DNA from: Cochleicola gelatinilyticus
GTDB lineage: Bacteria; Bacteroidota; Bacteroidia; Flavobacteriales; Flavobacteriaceae
Assembly (NCBI RefSeq): GCF_001637325.1
Contig: NZ_LRXL01000045.1
Coordinates: 186,001 to 250,000, forward strand
Reading direction: 5' to 3'
Length of the DNA: 64,000 bases
Below, in pieces: positions 35,218-44,431 of the stretch. Below the pieces are notes generated by a model that saw nothing but the letters and a program-made list of their open reading frames with translations, was not told where the DNA came from and made no database searches. The translations under genes and the position numbers were made by a program. Position 1 is the first letter of the stretch. The number at the start of each line of letters is the position of its first letter.

Positions 35218-35694
35218 ATGAAAATTATATTAAGTTTTTTAGCAGTATCCTTATTTGCGGTTATGCCTGCAATAGCTCAAGTAAAGACAGATGTAAAAGA
35301 AGAAACTACAACCAAACGTGTTACTAAGCGGGATACAGAAGTTCGTACTAAAATAGTTCAAGAGATCGACCAAGAAAAAGACCTTCTTGAAGTAGAAGGA
35401 AACGATGAGTTAAATCAAAATTCATCTATAAAAGTCGTTAAGGACAATAAAGTTGAAGTAGTTAAAGATGCGGTTTCTAAAGATGAAAGAAATGTTGCAT
35501 TAATAGAAAAGAATAAGGCAAAAAAACAAATGGATTTGGAAGAATCTATTAGGGCTGAAAAGGAAAGAGCTGAAATGAAAGCAAAAAAAGCAATGCAAGA
35601 GAAAATGGCTGCCCAACAAAAAGAGTTGGCAGAACGTAGAGCGATGTTAGAGAAAAGACCTGATGGAATTGTAAAACTAAAAAAAGACAACTAA
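35218..35694 (+). CDS. Secreted highly charged coiled-coil protein
   Basis: 158 residues. A signal peptide (about 1-20, ending AIAQ) is followed by a Thr/Lys/Glu-rich segment (VKEETTTKRVTKRDTEVRTKI) and a long Lys/Glu/Ala/Met helix (about 95-150) expected to be a coiled coil. The signal plus VTK/TEV-rich N-terminal region resembles the start of the two secreted paralogues at 40489 and 41125. A terminator follows directly. Periplasmic or surface location is inferred; function unknown. Confidence 0.7.
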   Translation: MKIILSFLAVSLFAVMPAIAQVKTDVKEETTTKRVTKRDTEVRTKIVQEIDQEKDLLEVEGNDELNQNSSIKVVKDNKVEVVKDAVSKDERNVALIEKNKAKKQMDLEESIRAEKERAEMKAKKAMQEKMAAQQKELAERRAMLEKRPDGIVKLKKDN

Positions 35695-35717
35695 TTCAGG
35701 TTTCCAAGAAATATTTT

Positions 35718-35746
35718 AAATCCACCTTTTATAGGGTGGATTTTTT
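35718..35746 (+). terminator. Terminator after the secreted charged protein
   Basis: Stem AAATCCACC / GGTGGATTT with an 8-nt loop, followed by T6. Confidence 0.75.
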
Positions 35747-35758
35747 ATGTAATAATTC

Positions 35759-36553
35759 TTACAACCACATAGAAAGATTATCTCTATATTTTCTAAATTT
35801 AATAAGGTTTTTATGTCCTCCACCTTCAATAGTAATAAAGGTACTATTTTTTGCATCGAATTCTTCTAAGAGTGCTTTTGCAGATTCGTATGGCACTACC
35901 CGATCTTTTGTGCCATGAAGTATTAAAACTGGGCAGTTTACTTTAGAAACAAACGTGTATGTAGGAAATTTATAGTTAAGGATTAGGTCCATGGGTACTA
36001 TGGGAAAGCGTCGTTCTGCCACATCTAACAAACTATAAAAAGGTGTTTCTAAAATAAGATTTTTCGGATTATTTTTTGAAGCAACATAGGTAGCAAAAGT
36101 AGTTCCTAGGGATCTTCCAAATACGGTTATATCTTTTTCATCTGAATGATCTTGTGCATACGTATAAAATAGTTCGGCATCTTCATATAATTTATTTTCA
36201 TTTAACACTCCTGTACTTTTTCCAAAAGTTCTATAATCCATAACTATTACGTCGTAGCCTTCAGTTACAAAGGGTTCTATAATTTTACCCCAACGCACCA
36301 AATTATCTGCATTTCCATGGTAATACAAAATAAGCCCCTTTGAATTCTCTGCTTTAAAGTGAAGACCGTTTAATTTTGCCCCATCTTCCGAAGTAATATA
36401 AAATTCTTTGAAAGGAGTTTCAAAAGTGTAAACATAATCTATAGGAAGTTTGACTGGAAAAAAAATTAGTTTTTCTTGCATGGTATAAAGTATTGCAATT
36501 AATGAAATCACTGCAATGAAACAAATTAGTACTATGTTCTTAATTTGTTTCAA
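35759..36553 (-). CDS. Membrane-anchored alpha/beta hydrolase (second of a tandem pair)
   Basis: 264 residues from a TTG immediately behind the stop of the upstream gene (TAAATTG); an earlier TTG at 36583 is possible, and no ATG is available before the membrane helix. An N-terminal helix (about 5-22) precedes an alpha/beta hydrolase with the nucleophile Ser in FGRSLGTTF, Asp in LHGTKDRVVP and His in GGGHKN. It resembles its neighbour upstream throughout, pointing to tandem duplication. The substrate is unknown; the BAAT/PldB-type family acts on esters or lipids at the membrane. Confidence 0.78.
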   Translation of the reverse strand: MKQIKNIVLICFIAVISLIAILYTMQEKLIFFPVKLPIDYVYTFETPFKEFYITSEDGAKLNGLHFKAENSKGLILYYHGNADNLVRWGKIIEPFVTEGYDVIVMDYRTFGKSTGVLNENKLYEDAELFYTYAQDHSDEKDITVFGRSLGTTFATYVASKNNPKNLILETPFYSLLDVAERRFPIVPMDLILNYKFPTYTFVSKVNCPVLILHGTKDRVVPYESAKALLEEFDAKNSTFITIEGGGHKNLIKFRKYRDNLSMWL

Positions 36554-36554
36554 T

Positions 36555-37415
36555 TTATTTTTTGCTAGCGTGTACAACTCCAATACTTGTAGTGTTTAAG
36601 TCTATCTCGATAGGTTTGGAACGTATAATATTGTTTAAAATCTCGTGGTAAGATTCAAAGGTATTCATATTCTTATGCCCGCCACCAATTACTGGGTATA
36701 AGCGTGTAATTTTTGGTTTAATCTGTGATAACTTTACACTCGTTTTAAAAGGTATAAGCTTGTCTTTTGTGCCATGAATAATATGAATTGGACAGGTTAC
36801 ATATTTAAGCCATTTATAGGTCGGCATGGGATATTTAAGAATCACAGAAAGTGGCATAAAGGGCATATAACGGCCTGTTACCTTCGTTAAACTATAATAC
36901 GGTGCATCTAGAATTAACATTTTTGGAGTATTCATAGAAGCCAATTTGGCTGCGAATCCAGACCCTAAGGAGCGACCATACAATATAATATGCTTTTCGG
37001 CTACACGTTTTTTAATTTCATCGTAAACAAACTGTAAATCTCTTTTTATAGCTTTCTGAGAACGCTTTCCCGTGCTTTTACCAAACCCACGATAATCAAC
37101 CATTATAACATCGTAATTCAATCTGGTAAAATCGATTGCAAATTTCCCCCACCCTTTAATACTTTTCGAGTTACCTTTTAAATACAATACTACACCGATA
37201 GGTTTTTCTACTTTAAAGTGAAGCCCGTTTAATACAGCCCCATCACGTGTGGTGAGGTGGTATTCTTCAACTACTTGATTTTCGTACAGAAATTGAAAAT
37301 CGGCAGGAAGTTTTTCTGGTTTAAACAAGAAATAATCTTGTAAATAATACAATAGTATACTTATAATAAAATATACGATAAACACAATTAATGTTACATG
37401 CAACCAAATTGGCAT
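36555..37415 (-). CDS. Membrane-anchored alpha/beta hydrolase (first of a tandem pair)
   Basis: 286 residues from the ATG at 37415. A longer frame from a TTG at 37460 adds 15 residues, but a near-consensus -7 box (TACATTTA, minus strand, 37431-37438) argues for the ATG. An N-terminal helix (about 4-24) precedes the hydrolase domain: nucleophile in YGRSLGSGF, Asp in IHGTKDKLIP and His in GGGHKN. Its last bases run into the start of the paralogue at 35759-36553. Confidence 0.8.
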   Translation of the reverse strand: MPIWLHVTLIVFIVYFIISILLYYLQDYFLFKPEKLPADFQFLYENQVVEEYHLTTRDGAVLNGLHFKVEKPIGVVLYLKGNSKSIKGWGKFAIDFTRLNYDVIMVDYRGFGKSTGKRSQKAIKRDLQFVYDEIKKRVAEKHIILYGRSLGSGFAAKLASMNTPKMLILDAPYYSLTKVTGRYMPFMPLSVILKYPMPTYKWLKYVTCPIHIIHGTKDKLIPFKTSVKLSQIKPKITRLYPVIGGGHKNMNTFESYHEILNNIIRSKPIEIDLNTTSIGVVHASKK

Positions 37416-37590
37416 ATGAAATATTTTCTCTAAATGTACAAAAAATGAATCAAGCGTCAAGCTCTATCAAATTTACACCCAAGAGGTCTAAATAAGATAA
37501 CAATTGTAGTAAAATGAATATTACTCGTTTTTATTAAGTAATTTTAGTGTTACTGTTTAATTAATTTCTAACCCACAAAAAAACAACCTC

Positions 37591-40290
37591 ATGATTAAAA
37601 ATTTTACATTATTCATATTCTTTGCAATATGTTATTCGACTTATGCTCAAAACACCGTGACCGGAATGGTGATTGATGAAACTGGAACCCCCCTATCATT
37701 TGTAAATGTTCTTGAAAAAGATACAGATAACGGTGTCATCACTTCAATCGACGGAGATTTTACCATTGAAGTAAATGATGCTAATGCCACTCTAATATTT
37801 AGCTATGTCGGTTTTACCCCAAAAGAAGTTCAACTTCTAGGAAAAACGACGTTAGAAGTTACACTAACCGAAGGGGAATCACTTAATGAAATAGTTCTTG
37901 TAGGATCCAGAGGCCCCAAACGAACAACAGTGAACACTACAGCTCCCGTAGATGTAATCGATGTATCGAATGCCACACTTCAAGTAGGTAAGGTTGAGAT
38001 CAACGAACTCCTACAATATGCAGCACCCTCTTTTAATGCCAATAAACAATCAGGATCAGACGGTGCAGATCATATCGATCCAGCCTCTCTCCGTGGTTTA
38101 GGTCCCGATCAAACACTTGTATTAATTAACGGTAAAAGAAGACACCAATCTTCCCTAATTAATCTTTTTGGTACAAGAGGTCGTGGAAACACAGGAACCG
38201 ATCTAAATGCAATTCCTGCATCATCCATTAAACGAATTGAAGTTTTAAGAGATGGCGCGGCTGCTCAATATGGAAGTGATGCCATTGCGGGTGTTATTAA
38301 TATTGTTTTACGTGACAATGTCGACGAGTTAACAGGGAGTCTCAGCTATGGTGCTTACAGTACAAATGCAGATGTAGATACGAGCGCATTTCAAGACGGA
38401 AATTATGGGGTTTGGAATACCGATGGCTTTCGTTTAGACACAGAAAAAGATGGAAATGCAATTGGAGATGATCAAAGTTTTGATGGTGGATCGGTAAAAT
38501 TGGGCGCAAATTATGGCTTCGGAATAGGAGAAACTGGCGGATATGCAAATTTCACGACCGAATATCTTAATAAAAATAAGACCCTCCGCCCCGCTTTCGA
38601 TTTTAGAAAAGGATTTGGAGAAGCAGCTATTGAAGGATTTAATTTCTTCGGAAATGTTATGATCCCTGTAAATGATAATACCGAAATTTATGCATTTGGA
38701 GGTAGAAACTATAGAGATACCGATGCGTATGCATTTACAAGAAACGGAGGAAATCGTGTAGTAGCATCTATATATCCAAATGGATTTACACCACGTATTA
38801 CTTCTATAATTACAGACAACTCTGTTTCTGCTGGGGTTCGAACTACAACCGATTCTGGATGGAAAGTTGACGTTAGTAATACCTACGGAATTAATTTATT
38901 TCACTACTATATTAAAGGTACATTAAATGCATCCTTGGAAGAAGCTTCACCTACCGATTTCGATGCCGGAGGACACAGCTTATCGCAAAACACAGTAAAC
39001 GCAGACTTTTCTAAATATTATGAAAACATTCTAAACGGGATGAACCTTGCATTTGGTGCAGAATATAGAACCGAAAATTTCATTATTTTCGCCGGAGAAC
39101 CAGGTGCCTATGGTACGTTCGACGAAAATGGTGTATTAATTACCAATCCTGCAGACCAAACACAACCAACTATTACTATAGATGGTGAAGAAGTTACTAG
39201 ACCTGGTGGTTCACAAGGATTTCCTGGGTATGGTCCAGCAAACGAAGTTGACCGAAGCAGATCTAACTTATCGCTATATGCAGATGGAGAATTCGACATT
39301 TCTGAAGCATTACTCTTAAGTGCAGCGGCAAGATTTGAAAACTATAGCGATTTTGGGAGTACACTTAATGGTAAAATTGCTGGTCGTTTTAAGGCCACAG
39401 ACGATATTAATATCCGTGGTTCATTAAGCACAGGATTTAGAGCACCATCGCTCGCACAAATCTATTATAACCTAAGATTTACAAACTTTATTGGTGGCGT
39501 TGCTAGTGACCAATTATTGTCACCAAACAATAGCCCAGTTACTGCTTCATTTGGTATTGGTCCATTACAAGAGGAAAAATCTATAAACGCAGGACTTGGA
39601 TTTACAGCAAACTTCTCTAGCTTTACTGCTACGGCAGATTTATATTATATTGATGTACAAGATCGGATTGTACTTACAGGAAATTTTCCTGCTCCCGACC
39701 TACCCAATGTTGACTCAGCACAATTTTTTGCAAATGGTGTTGATACCGAAACTACAGGTTTAGACCTTGTGTTTTCATGGAAAGAAACTTTTAACGAAAA
39801 TAGGTTTTCTGCTACATTTCTTGCCAATTTTAATAATATGGTGATTAAAGAGGTTCAAAACGGTCCTTTAAATGAGCAAACATTCTTCGGAGAACGCGAC
39901 AAAGCTTTTTTATTAGCTTCAGCTCCAGAAAGTAAGATAGTATTAAATGTTACTTATGATCGTGATTGGTTCAACGCAGGAATTGGAATTACACGTTTTA
40001 GTGAAGTTGAATTATTAGATTTTCAAGTTTTTGAAGATGTTTCAGATTATGGAAGCTTCCAAAACCAAATAACAGCAGCAACCGATACGTACACTTCAAA
40101 GATCGTTACAGATCTTAATCTAGGTTTTCAACTTTCAAAAAATTTAAAATTGAACGTAGGTAGCAATAACCTCTTTAATGTATATCCAGATCAACAGGAT
40201 GACTGGACCGAAGGTGGTGGTTATTGGGATTCTGTACAAATGGGATTCGGCGGCGCATATTATTACTCTCGCCTTAATTACAATTTCTAA
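37591..40290 (+). CDS. TonB-dependent outer-membrane receptor with CarboxypepD-regulatory-like domain
   Basis: 899 residues. Signal peptide (about 1-19, TYAQ), an N-terminal beta-sandwich (about 21-100, VTGMVIDETGTPLSFVNVLEKD), a plug (about 115-235, with QTLVLINGKRRH, AIPASSIKRIEVLRDGAAAQYGSDAIAGVINIVL) and a 22-strand barrel ending in YYYSRLNYNF. No SusD partner follows, so it is not a SusCD glycan importer; siderophore, cobalamin, peptide or nucleoside uptake are all possible. Terminator at 40308-40347. Confidence 0.92.
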   Translation: MIKNFTLFIFFAICYSTYAQNTVTGMVIDETGTPLSFVNVLEKDTDNGVITSIDGDFTIEVNDANATLIFSYVGFTPKEVQLLGKTTLEVTLTEGESLNEIVLVGSRGPKRTTVNTTAPVDVIDVSNATLQVGKVEINELLQYAAPSFNANKQSGSDGADHIDPASLRGLGPDQTLVLINGKRRHQSSLINLFGTRGRGNTGTDLNAIPASSIKRIEVLRDGAAAQYGSDAIAGVINIVLRDNVDELTGSLSYGAYSTNADVDTSAFQDGNYGVWNTDGFRLDTEKDGNAIGDDQSFDGGSVKLGANYGFGIGETGGYANFTTEYLNKNKTLRPAFDFRKGFGEAAIEGFNFFGNVMIPVNDNTEIYAFGGRNYRDTDAYAFTRNGGNRVVASIYPNGFTPRITSIITDNSVSAGVRTTTDSGWKVDVSNTYGINLFHYYIKGTLNASLEEASPTDFDAGGHSLSQNTVNADFSKYYENILNGMNLAFGAEYRTENFIIFAGEPGAYGTFDENGVLITNPADQTQPTITIDGEEVTRPGGSQGFPGYGPANEVDRSRSNLSLYADGEFDISEALLLSAAARFENYSDFGSTLNGKIAGRFKATDDINIRGSLSTGFRAPSLAQIYYNLRFTNFIGGVASDQLLSPNNSPVTASFGIGPLQEEKSINAGLGFTANFSSFTATADLYYIDVQDRIVLTGNFPAPDLPNVDSAQFFANGVDTETTGLDLVFSWKETFNENRFSATFLANFNNMVIKEVQNGPLNEQTFFGERDKAFLLASAPESKIVLNVTYDRDWFNAGIGITRFSEVELLDFQVFEDVSDYGSFQNQITAATDTYTSKIVTDLNLGFQLSKNLKLNVGSNNLFNVYPDQQDDWTEGGGYWDSVQMGFGGAYYYSRLNYNF

Positions 40291-40307
40291 AATAATTTAG
40301 TTTTTCT

Positions 40308-40347
40308 AAAAAAAAGTTCTTTTGATTATCTCGAAAGAACTTTTTTT
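40308..40347 (+). terminator. Terminator after the TonB receptor
   Basis: Stem AAAGTTCTTT / AAAGAACTTT with an 11-nt loop and a T7 tail. Confidence 0.8.
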
Positions 40348-40488
40348 GTTCCCCTATTTATTTTAAGACTATTTATCATAAATATTGTTAAACACCTCAA
40401 AGATTAGTATAGTCTTATCATCCTCTTTTATCAAATTAACAACTCTCCTAGTTACATTGCAGATAGATAATAATTAAAACAATATATA

Positions 40489-41034
40489 ATGAAAAAGATA
40501 GCCTTAATTATAGCAATGGGAGCCTTTACAGTAGGTTTTGCTCAAGACAATAAAAATGAAATGAAAAAAACCGAAGTGGTTAAAACAAAAGTAACCACAA
40601 ACAAGGGAACCGATGTTAATACAAAGTCGATGACTACTACAGAAAGTCAGGAAATAGCTCTTAAAAATTCGTCGATGGATAGAACCAATTTTGAAACTAA
40701 AATGCTTCCGTCGAAAGCAGACACAAAAATATCATATAGCACAAGTGATGGAAACCGTTATATGTTCAAAAATCAAAATGATGGTTATAAAATGATGATG
40801 ATGAAAGATAATACTCCAAACGAGTATGCGCTTTTAAAACCATCAACTCAAAATGGGTATTATATCATCTCTAATACTGAAGGAAATTCTTTCGGATATT
40901 TTAATCAAGATGGAAATTTCATCGTAGAGAAATATGATCCTGAGAGTGACCGTGTAATTATTACCACGTTTGCTGCAGATATGACCAATAAAAAGATGAA
41001 GAAACAGACTATGAAGAAAGATAAAATGAAATAA
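40489..41034 (+). CDS. Secreted protein, paralogue A
   Basis: 181 residues. A signal peptide (about 1-18, ending GFAQ), a Thr/Lys-rich region (KTEVVKTKVTTNKGTDVNTKS), then a conserved SQEIALKNSSMDRTNFETKMLPSK and a small beta domain with YMFKNQNDGYKMMMMKD and GYYIISNTEGNSFGYFNQDGNFIVEKYDP. A basic Lys-rich tail ends it. It is clearly homologous with the next gene. Both carry separate terminators. Exported, function unknown. Confidence 0.75.
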   Translation: MKKIALIIAMGAFTVGFAQDNKNEMKKTEVVKTKVTTNKGTDVNTKSMTTTESQEIALKNSSMDRTNFETKMLPSKADTKISYSTSDGNRYMFKNQNDGYKMMMMKDNTPNEYALLKPSTQNGYYIISNTEGNSFGYFNQDGNFIVEKYDPESDRVIITTFAADMTNKKMKKQTMKKDKMK

Positions 41035-41045
41035 GCTTCATCTGG

Positions 41046-41081
41046 AAAAACCACTGCTTCTTGAGAAGCAGTGGTTTTTTT
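41046..41081 (+). terminator. Terminator after secreted paralogue A
   Basis: Stem AAAAACCACTGCTTC / GAAGCAGTGGTTTTT with a 4-nt loop and further T. Confidence 0.88.
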
Positions 41082-41124
41082 ATTTAAAAATCTAAAAACA
41101 AGAATCTAAATTAAATATACAACT

Positions 41125-41691
41125 ATGAAAAATCTATTACTTACAGCAGCTTTATTAGGATCATTCGGTGTGTTCGCACAAAATGTAAACGTCACCGAAG
41201 AAGTAACCACTATTAAAGTAGCTAACGCCAATAATAACGGAATTGAAATATCTACTACCGAGCAAACTAAAACCGTGACGCAAGATATTGCTTTAAAAAA
41301 TGCGGATTCCAATCAAACTAACTTTTCGAAATCACTTCAACCGAAAGAAATCAATACTGAATTTGAATATGACCTGGCAGGAACTGTGTATGTTTTCGAA
41401 AGAGATGGAAATGGTTTTAAAATGATAACTGTCGATAAAGACGAATCCAGAAAAGAATATGCAAAGATTAAAGCAACGAATCAATTAGGATATTTCTATA
41501 TTTTAACTGAAGGTCAACCCAATGCGTTTGGATATTATGATGAAGATGCCAATTTTGTGGTAGAATCTTACAATCCAACTACCGATAAGATTGAGGTAAT
41601 AACCTACTCTTTGCGTTCTGGGAATGAAATAAAAAATAAAACTAAAGAAGTTGATATGAAGAACAAAGAAATGATGAAAAGTAAAATGTAA
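41125..41691 (+). CDS. Secreted protein, paralogue B
   Basis: 188 residues. A signal peptide (about 1-18, ending GVFAQ), a region VTEEVTTIKVANANNNGIEI, then TQDIALKNADSNQTNFSKSL, aligned with the same motif in paralogue A, and a beta domain with VYVFERDGNGFKMITVDKDE and GYFYILTEGQPNAFGYYDEDANFVVESYNP. A Lys/Met-rich tail again closes it. Tandem duplicate of the upstream gene, each with its own terminator. Function unknown. Confidence 0.75.
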   Translation: MKNLLLTAALLGSFGVFAQNVNVTEEVTTIKVANANNNGIEISTTEQTKTVTQDIALKNADSNQTNFSKSLQPKEINTEFEYDLAGTVYVFERDGNGFKMITVDKDESRKEYAKIKATNQLGYFYILTEGQPNAFGYYDEDANFVVESYNPTTDKIEVITYSLRSGNEIKNKTKEVDMKNKEMMKSKM

Positions 41692-41707
41692 TCTCTTTCT
41701 AATAGTC

Positions 41708-41744
41708 AAAAAAAAACACCGCTATCGTAGCGGTGTTTTTTTTT
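41708..41744. terminator. Bidirectional terminator
   Basis: Stem AAAACACCGCTA / TAGCGGTGTTTT with a 3-nt loop and long A/T runs on both sides, between paralogue B and the convergent ferredoxin. Confidence 0.88.
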
Positions 41745-41758
41745 AATAATCTAACCTA

Positions 41759-42109
41759 TTATTTGTGATGCATAAACGCCTGTTTCCCCAGCAATACTTC
41801 ATCACTCTCTACATTATTGTCATCGGGAACACAACAGTCTACGGGACATACGGCAGCACATTGCGGTTCTTCGTGAAATCCTTTACACTCAGTACATTTA
41901 TCGGGTACAATATAATAGATTTCATCACTAATTGGTTCTTGAGTTTCAACGGCATCAACCTCTTTTCCATTTGGTAATACTACATTACCTTCTAGATCGG
42001 TTCCATCAGCGTAACGCCAGTCGTCTGCTCCTTCATAAATTGCGGTATTTGGACATTCTGGTTCACAAGCACCACAATTAATACATTCATCTGTTATTAT
42101 AATTGCCAT
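41759..42109 (-). CDS. 2[4Fe-4S] ferredoxin
   Basis: 116 residues. The first cluster motif is [17 protein letters not shown] (CxxCxxCxxxCP) near the N-terminus. The second, [18 protein letters not shown], has CxxC, 8 residues, C, 3 residues, C, as in Allochromatium-type ferredoxins. A 45-residue acidic insert separates them. A cytoplasmic electron carrier. Its promoter box overlaps that of the divergent LuxC-like gene. Confidence 0.93.
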   Translation of the reverse strand: MAIIITDECINCGACEPECPNTAIYEGADDWRYADGTDLEGNVVLPNGKEVDAVETQEPISDEIYYIVPDKCTECKGFHEEPQCAAVCPVDCCVPDDNNVESDEVLLGKQAFMHHK

Positions 42110-42124
42110 CGTTTTTTCTTTTTC

Positions 42125-42132
42125 TAACTTTG
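42125..42132 (+). promoter_or_regulatory. -7 promoter element of the LuxC-like gene
   Basis: TAACTTTG, consensus, with TTG at 42103-42105 suitably placed 19 nt upstream as a -33 element. The start site is expected near 42138. Confidence 0.6.
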
Positions 42133-42134
42133 CG

Positions 42135-42142
42135 CAAATTTA
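42135..42142 (-). promoter_or_regulatory. -7 promoter element of the ferredoxin
   Basis: TAAATTTG on the minus strand, 25 nt before the ferredoxin ATG. The two opposing boxes lie face to face. Confidence 0.5.
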
Positions 42143-42172
42143 ATGCCTAAAAAGGGCAACTCCAAACGAACC

Positions 42173-43237
42173 ATGGATTTACAACAAAGAATTAACGCCT
42201 TTACGGCTTTAGGGCAATTTTTAAGTCAGTTCTCTTCAGAAAAAACACTTAAAAATGATGCTATTCAAGGAAACGATCTTTTTTTCGAACGCATGTCTCA
42301 GCAATTAGATACAGCAGTACATCATAACGGCTGGTTTACTAGAGAGAATATTCAGTTTGCTTTAAAAAGTTGGGGCAAGGCACTTTCAGAAGAAAATATA
42401 AAAAAATGGCTTAGTAAATATCCCATTCCGAAGAAAACAAATTTGAAAACCATAGCAATTATCATGGCGGGGAATATTCCACTCGTTGGGTTTCACGATT
42501 TTCTTTCGGTTTTAATTACTGGCAATACGGCTCTTGTAAAACTTTCATCGAACGATAGCCAATTGTTACCATTGATATCAGAATATCTTATTGGGATCGA
42601 ACCTAGCTTTAAGCAACATATTAAAATCACCAATAAAAAACTAGAAAACTTCGATGCTGTAATTGCAACAGGAAGTGATAATACAGCTCGGTATTTCGAT
42701 TATTACTTCGGAAAGTACCCACACATTATTCGAAAAAATCGAAACGCTGTGGCAGTACTCACAGGAAAAGAAACCCCAGAGCAGCTTAACGCATTGGCTA
42801 ATGACGTGTTTCGATATTTCGGACTTGGTTGTCGAAATGTTTCTAAAGTATTTCTTCCAGAAGATTATAACTTCGACCCATTATTTAATGGTATGTTCTC
42901 TTGGAAACACATGATAAATAACAACAAATACATAAATAATTACGATTACAACAAAGCAGTGTATTTAATGAGTAATCTTGATTTATTAGACAATGAATTT
43001 TTATTGCTGAAAGAGGACTCTGGCTACTCCTCTCCTATTTCGGTTCTTTTTTATGAAAAATACAAAGACCTTTCGGAAATAAAACAAAAATTAAAATCTG
43101 AAGCTGAACACATTCAAGTGATCGTTTCAGACAGTGGTATTAAAGAAGAAGTTCCTTTTGGAGCTGCACAGAAACCGCAACTTTGGGATTATGCAGATGG
43201 AGTTGATACGGTAGATTTTTTGTTGAAACTTCCTTAA
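42173..43237 (+). CDS. LuxC-like acyl-CoA reductase
   Basis: 354 residues from the ATG at 42173. An ATG 10 codons earlier (42143) is rejected because the promoter start site would be about 5 nt before it. Aldehyde-dehydrogenase-like fold with LKTIAIIMAGNIPLVGFHDF, DAVIATGSDNTARYFDYYFG and the catalytic Cys220 in FGLGCRNVSKVFLP. Related to LuxC, which reduces acyl thioesters to aldehydes; the flavobacterial enzyme has no lux genes nearby. Divergent from a ferredoxin; next on the strand is serC. Confidence 0.83.
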   Translation: MDLQQRINAFTALGQFLSQFSSEKTLKNDAIQGNDLFFERMSQQLDTAVHHNGWFTRENIQFALKSWGKALSEENIKKWLSKYPIPKKTNLKTIAIIMAGNIPLVGFHDFLSVLITGNTALVKLSSNDSQLLPLISEYLIGIEPSFKQHIKITNKKLENFDAVIATGSDNTARYFDYYFGKYPHIIRKNRNAVAVLTGKETPEQLNALANDVFRYFGLGCRNVSKVFLPEDYNFDPLFNGMFSWKHMINNNKYINNYDYNKAVYLMSNLDLLDNEFLLLKEDSGYSSPISVLFYEKYKDLSEIKQKLKSEAEHIQVIVSDSGIKEEVPFGAAQKPQLWDYADGVDTVDFLLKLP

Positions 43238-43278
43238 TAAGTTATCCTAAAATTAACAAAAGCTTCATTCATAATTTA

Positions 43279-43286
43279 CATCTTTG
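43279..43286 (+). promoter_or_regulatory. Possible -7 promoter element of serC
   Basis: CATCTTTG, one base from TAnnTTTG, about 19 nt before the ATG at 43306. Confidence 0.4.
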
Positions 43287-43305
43287 TACACCTAAAACGT
43301 CTTTC

Positions 43306-44373
43306 ATGAAAAAACATAATTTTAGCGCAGGACCGTGTATACTGCCTCAGTCTGTAATGCAAAAAGCGTCAGAAGCAGTTATCAATTTTAATAATCTTGA
43401 CCTATCTCTTATCGAGATTTCACACCGTAGTAAGGATTTTGTAGACGTTATGGAGAATGCCCGTAGTCTCGCCTTAGAGCATCTCGGCCTCCAAAATAAA
43501 GGGTATCAAGCATTGTTTCTGCAAGGAGGTGCCAGCACTCAATTTTTAATGGCAGCCTATAATCTTCTCGAAAATAAAGCAGCGTATTTAAATACTGGAA
43601 CTTGGTCTTCTAAAGCAATTAAAGAAGCAAAGCTTTTTGGAGAAATTATCGAAGTAGCATCGTCAAAGAATGCCAACTTTAATTACATTCCTAAAGAGTA
43701 TGTAATTCCGTCAGATGCAGATTACTTCCATTGTACCAGTAACAATACGATCTTTGGGACACAAATGAAAGAATTTCCAGAAGTTAACATGCCATTGGTT
43801 TGCGATATGAGTAGTGATATTTTTTCACGCGTACTTGATTTTTCAAAATTCGATCTCATCTATGCAGGGGCTCAAAAAAACATGGGACCAGCGGGTACAA
43901 CACTAGTTGTTGTAAAAGAAGACATTCTTGGGAAAATTTCTAGAACAATTCCATCTATGCTTGACTATACAGTACATATTGGAAAAGATAGTATGTTTAA
44001 TACACCTCCAGTTTTTGCAGTATATGTATCGATGCTTACTTTAGAATGGCTAAAAGAGAAAGGCGGGGTTGCTGCTGCTGAAAAATTAAATAACGAAAAG
44101 GCTTCTCTACTATATACCGAAATTGATCGCAACTCACTATTTGAAGGTTTTGTAGCGAATAAAGAAGATCGTTCTAACATGAATGCTACTTTTAATCTTA
44201 CTAGCGAATCTCATAAAGATGCCTTCGACTCATTGTGGAAAAATGCTGGAATTAATGGTCTTGAAGGACATCGGAGTGTTGGCGGATATAGAGCCTCAAT
44301 GTACAACGCATTGCCCATAGAAAGTGTACAAGTTCTTGTAGATGTAATGAAAGAATTAGAAAGAAAAGGATAA
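43306..44373 (+). CDS. serC: Phosphoserine aminotransferase
   Basis: 355 residues. The PLP lysine is K191 in LIYAGAQKNMGPAGTTLV; the N-terminal FSAGPCILPQSVM and the segment FLQGGASTQF are also diagnostic. It converts 3-phosphohydroxypyruvate to phosphoserine. The following gene is a D-3-phosphoglycerate dehydrogenase-like protein, so this is the serine-biosynthesis pair common in Bacteroidota. Confidence 0.96.
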   Translation: MKKHNFSAGPCILPQSVMQKASEAVINFNNLDLSLIEISHRSKDFVDVMENARSLALEHLGLQNKGYQALFLQGGASTQFLMAAYNLLENKAAYLNTGTWSSKAIKEAKLFGEIIEVASSKNANFNYIPKEYVIPSDADYFHCTSNNTIFGTQMKEFPEVNMPLVCDMSSDIFSRVLDFSKFDLIYAGAQKNMGPAGTTLVVVKEDILGKISRTIPSMLDYTVHIGKDSMFNTPPVFAVYVSMLTLEWLKEKGGVAAAEKLNNEKASLLYTEIDRNSLFEGFVANKEDRSNMNATFNLTSESHKDAFDSLWKNAGINGLEGHRSVGGYRASMYNALPIESVQVLVDVMKELERKG

Positions 44374-44431
44374 TAGGATATAAAACAATATACCCTTATA
44401 CAGTTAAAAAATAATTTTTAAAATTAGACAG

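Noticed and set aside
42143-42172. Upstream ATG of the LuxC-like reductase
   Set aside because: A consensus promoter places the transcription start about 5 nt before it; the ATG at 42173 fits the family start.
42173-43237. Bioluminescence (lux) operon
   Set aside because: The reductase is LuxC-like, but no luxA, luxB, luxD or luxE is near.
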